Of a stretch of 64,000 nt of DNA, positions 63,237 through 64,000 are shown one piece after another. The position numbers and the translations under genes were made by a program. This DNA comes from Chloracidobacterium sp. N (lineage in GTDB: Bacteria; Acidobacteriota; Blastocatellia; Chloracidobacteriales; Chloracidobacteriaceae), in contig NZ_CP072642.1 of assembly GCF_018304765.1 (NCBI RefSeq), positions 231,501 to 295,500 on the forward strand. Reading direction: 5' to 3'. The notes beneath the pieces were generated by a model. That model did not search any database, had not been told where the DNA came from, and worked only from the letters and a program-made list of their open reading frames with translations. The number at the start of each line of letters is the position of its first letter. Position 1 is the first letter of the stretch.

Positions 63237-64000
63237 ATGTCTTTCCTCGATCAGATGACCAAAGAACTGCTCAAGCGGTACGGACGCCTTGCCTTGGGCA
63301 AGCCGTTTGCCCCGGTTTTCCTCAACATTCTGGCGACGTCCGTCTGTGACATGCGCTGTGTCCACTGCTTTTTCACCGAAGAACTGGATGACAAAGAGCG
63401 CAAAAAGAACCAGATGAAAACGGAAAACATCGTCCGGGTCAGCGAGACCCTGGGGGGGAATCTCTCCGTGCTGGTCATTGCCGGCGGCGAACCGTTCACC
63501 CGCCTCGACCTGCCGGATATTGCCCGGGCGTTTTACGAAAACAACCAGCTTGAATCCATCTACCTGATGTCCAACGGGCAAATCCAGAAGCGCATTCTGC
63601 CCGATGTCGAACGCATCCTGACCGAGTGCCCGAAACTTCACGTCACCGTGGCGCTGGGCCTTGACGGACTCGAAGCCGACCACGACCGGATTCGGCAGAA
63701 ACCGGGCAGTTGGGCGCGGGCCATTGACACGGCACGGCAGCTCCAGAAACTGAAGAAAAGCCTGGCGCGGCTCGACGTACAGACCTGCACGTGCGTGATG
63801 AACTCGAACCAGGACCGGCTGTTCGAGTGGTATGACTTTCTCAAGCACGACCTCCGGCCGGACAAAATCAACGTCAACTACATCCGTCCGCCGGCGGCCC
63901 GCCCCGAAGAACTCAACATTGATCTTGAGCGTTACCGGCGGTTGTCCCAGATGATCCTTGAAGATTCGCGCAGCGGACAGGCCAAGAACGTGTACGGCGG
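63237..64000 (+). CDS. Radical SAM protein, N-terminal part (runs off the right edge)
   Basis: The first 254 codons of a radical SAM enzyme. The cluster motif is SVCDMRCVHC (C37, C41, C44), followed by IAGGEPFTRLDLPDIARAF (GGE motif) and LGLDGLEADHDRIRQKPGSW, as in SPASM-type maturases. The C-terminal cluster domain, if present, lies beyond the window, so the reaction is unknown. The frame stays open to base 64000. The ATG at 63237 has CGGAG about 11 nt upstream. It is 166 nt downstream of the SpoIIE-like gene on the same strand. Confidence 0.88.
   Translation, partial: MSFLDQMTKELLKRYGRLALGKPFAPVFLNILATSVCDMRCVHCFFTEELDDKERKKNQMKTENIVRVSETLGGNLSVLVIAGGEPFTRLDLPDIARAFYENNQLESIYLMSNGQIQKRILPDVERILTECPKLHVTVALGLDGLEADHDRIRQKPGSWARAIDTARQLQKLKKSLARLDVQTCTCVMNSNQDRLFEWYDFLKHDLRPDKINVNYIRPPAARPEELNIDLERYRRLSQMILEDSRSGQAKNVYG

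Overview
This is a gene-dense, high-GC bacterial chromosome segment with Gram-negative features: an outer-membrane beta-barrel protein, an RND efflux pump and a lipoprotein diacylglyceryl transferase homologue. GTG and TTG starts are frequent. Subtilases, Ser/Thr kinases with WD40 repeats, sigma-54 activators with TPRs and a DUF5916 protein together suggest an Acidobacteriota-type genome. Blastocatellia or Chloracidobacterium-like is my best guess, by inference only; there is no 16S here. I see no transposases, integrases, phage genes or CRISPR arrays.

Layout, left to right. 1-2165: 3' end of dnaG overlapping rpoD, which carries a GC-rich interspersed repeat in its coding sequence. 2205-7431 (minus): a compact run atpC > lgt-like > tetraether-synthase-like radical SAM > acyl-CoA thioesterase > HD alarmone hydrolase > carotenoid oxygenase. 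7599-8152: osmC-like gene and tRNA-Gly(CCC). 8211-13084: a secreted subtilase divergent from a large TPR/sigma-54 activator, with a sigma-54-like promoter between them reading toward the protease. 13095-17767 (minus): DUF362, mpg, a PNPOx-like protein, SemiSWEET and a PknB-WD40 kinase. 17839-20727: glmM and glmU, head to head. 20826-25930: PiT phosphate transporter, converging on an esterase that follows a homocysteine methyltransferase-MTHFR fusion. 26144-32821: CzcA-type RND efflux genes followed by a Fic-fold protein with a degenerate active site and a metallo-beta-lactamase hydrolase, then a small membrane protein. 33061-47442: the transcription/translation locus tRNA-Thr, Tyr, Gly, Thr, tuf, tRNA-Trp, secE, nusG, rplK, rplA, rplJ, rplL, rpoB, rpoC and a strong terminator. 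47503-64000: acyl-CoA synthetase, DUF5522, glycosyltransferase, glycerate kinase, hybrid histidine kinase, CBM9/DUF5916 outer-membrane protein, two divergent multi-spanning membrane proteins, a coiled-coil membrane protein, a SpoIIE-like protein with an altered active site, and the start of a second radical SAM gene.

The items most worth following are: an insertion of about 60 residues with eight cysteines (probably two zinc ribbons) in the N-terminal part of RpoB; a coupled lipid-modification module in which a tetraether-synthase-like radical SAM gene overlaps a divergent Lgt homologue lacking key residues; the protease/activator pair with its sigma-54-like promoter; the degenerate Fic protein coupled to an MBL hydrolase; the SpoIIE-like protein with a changed metal site; and the anomalous codon usage of tuf. 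Functions are assigned from motifs read by eye; no database search was possible.
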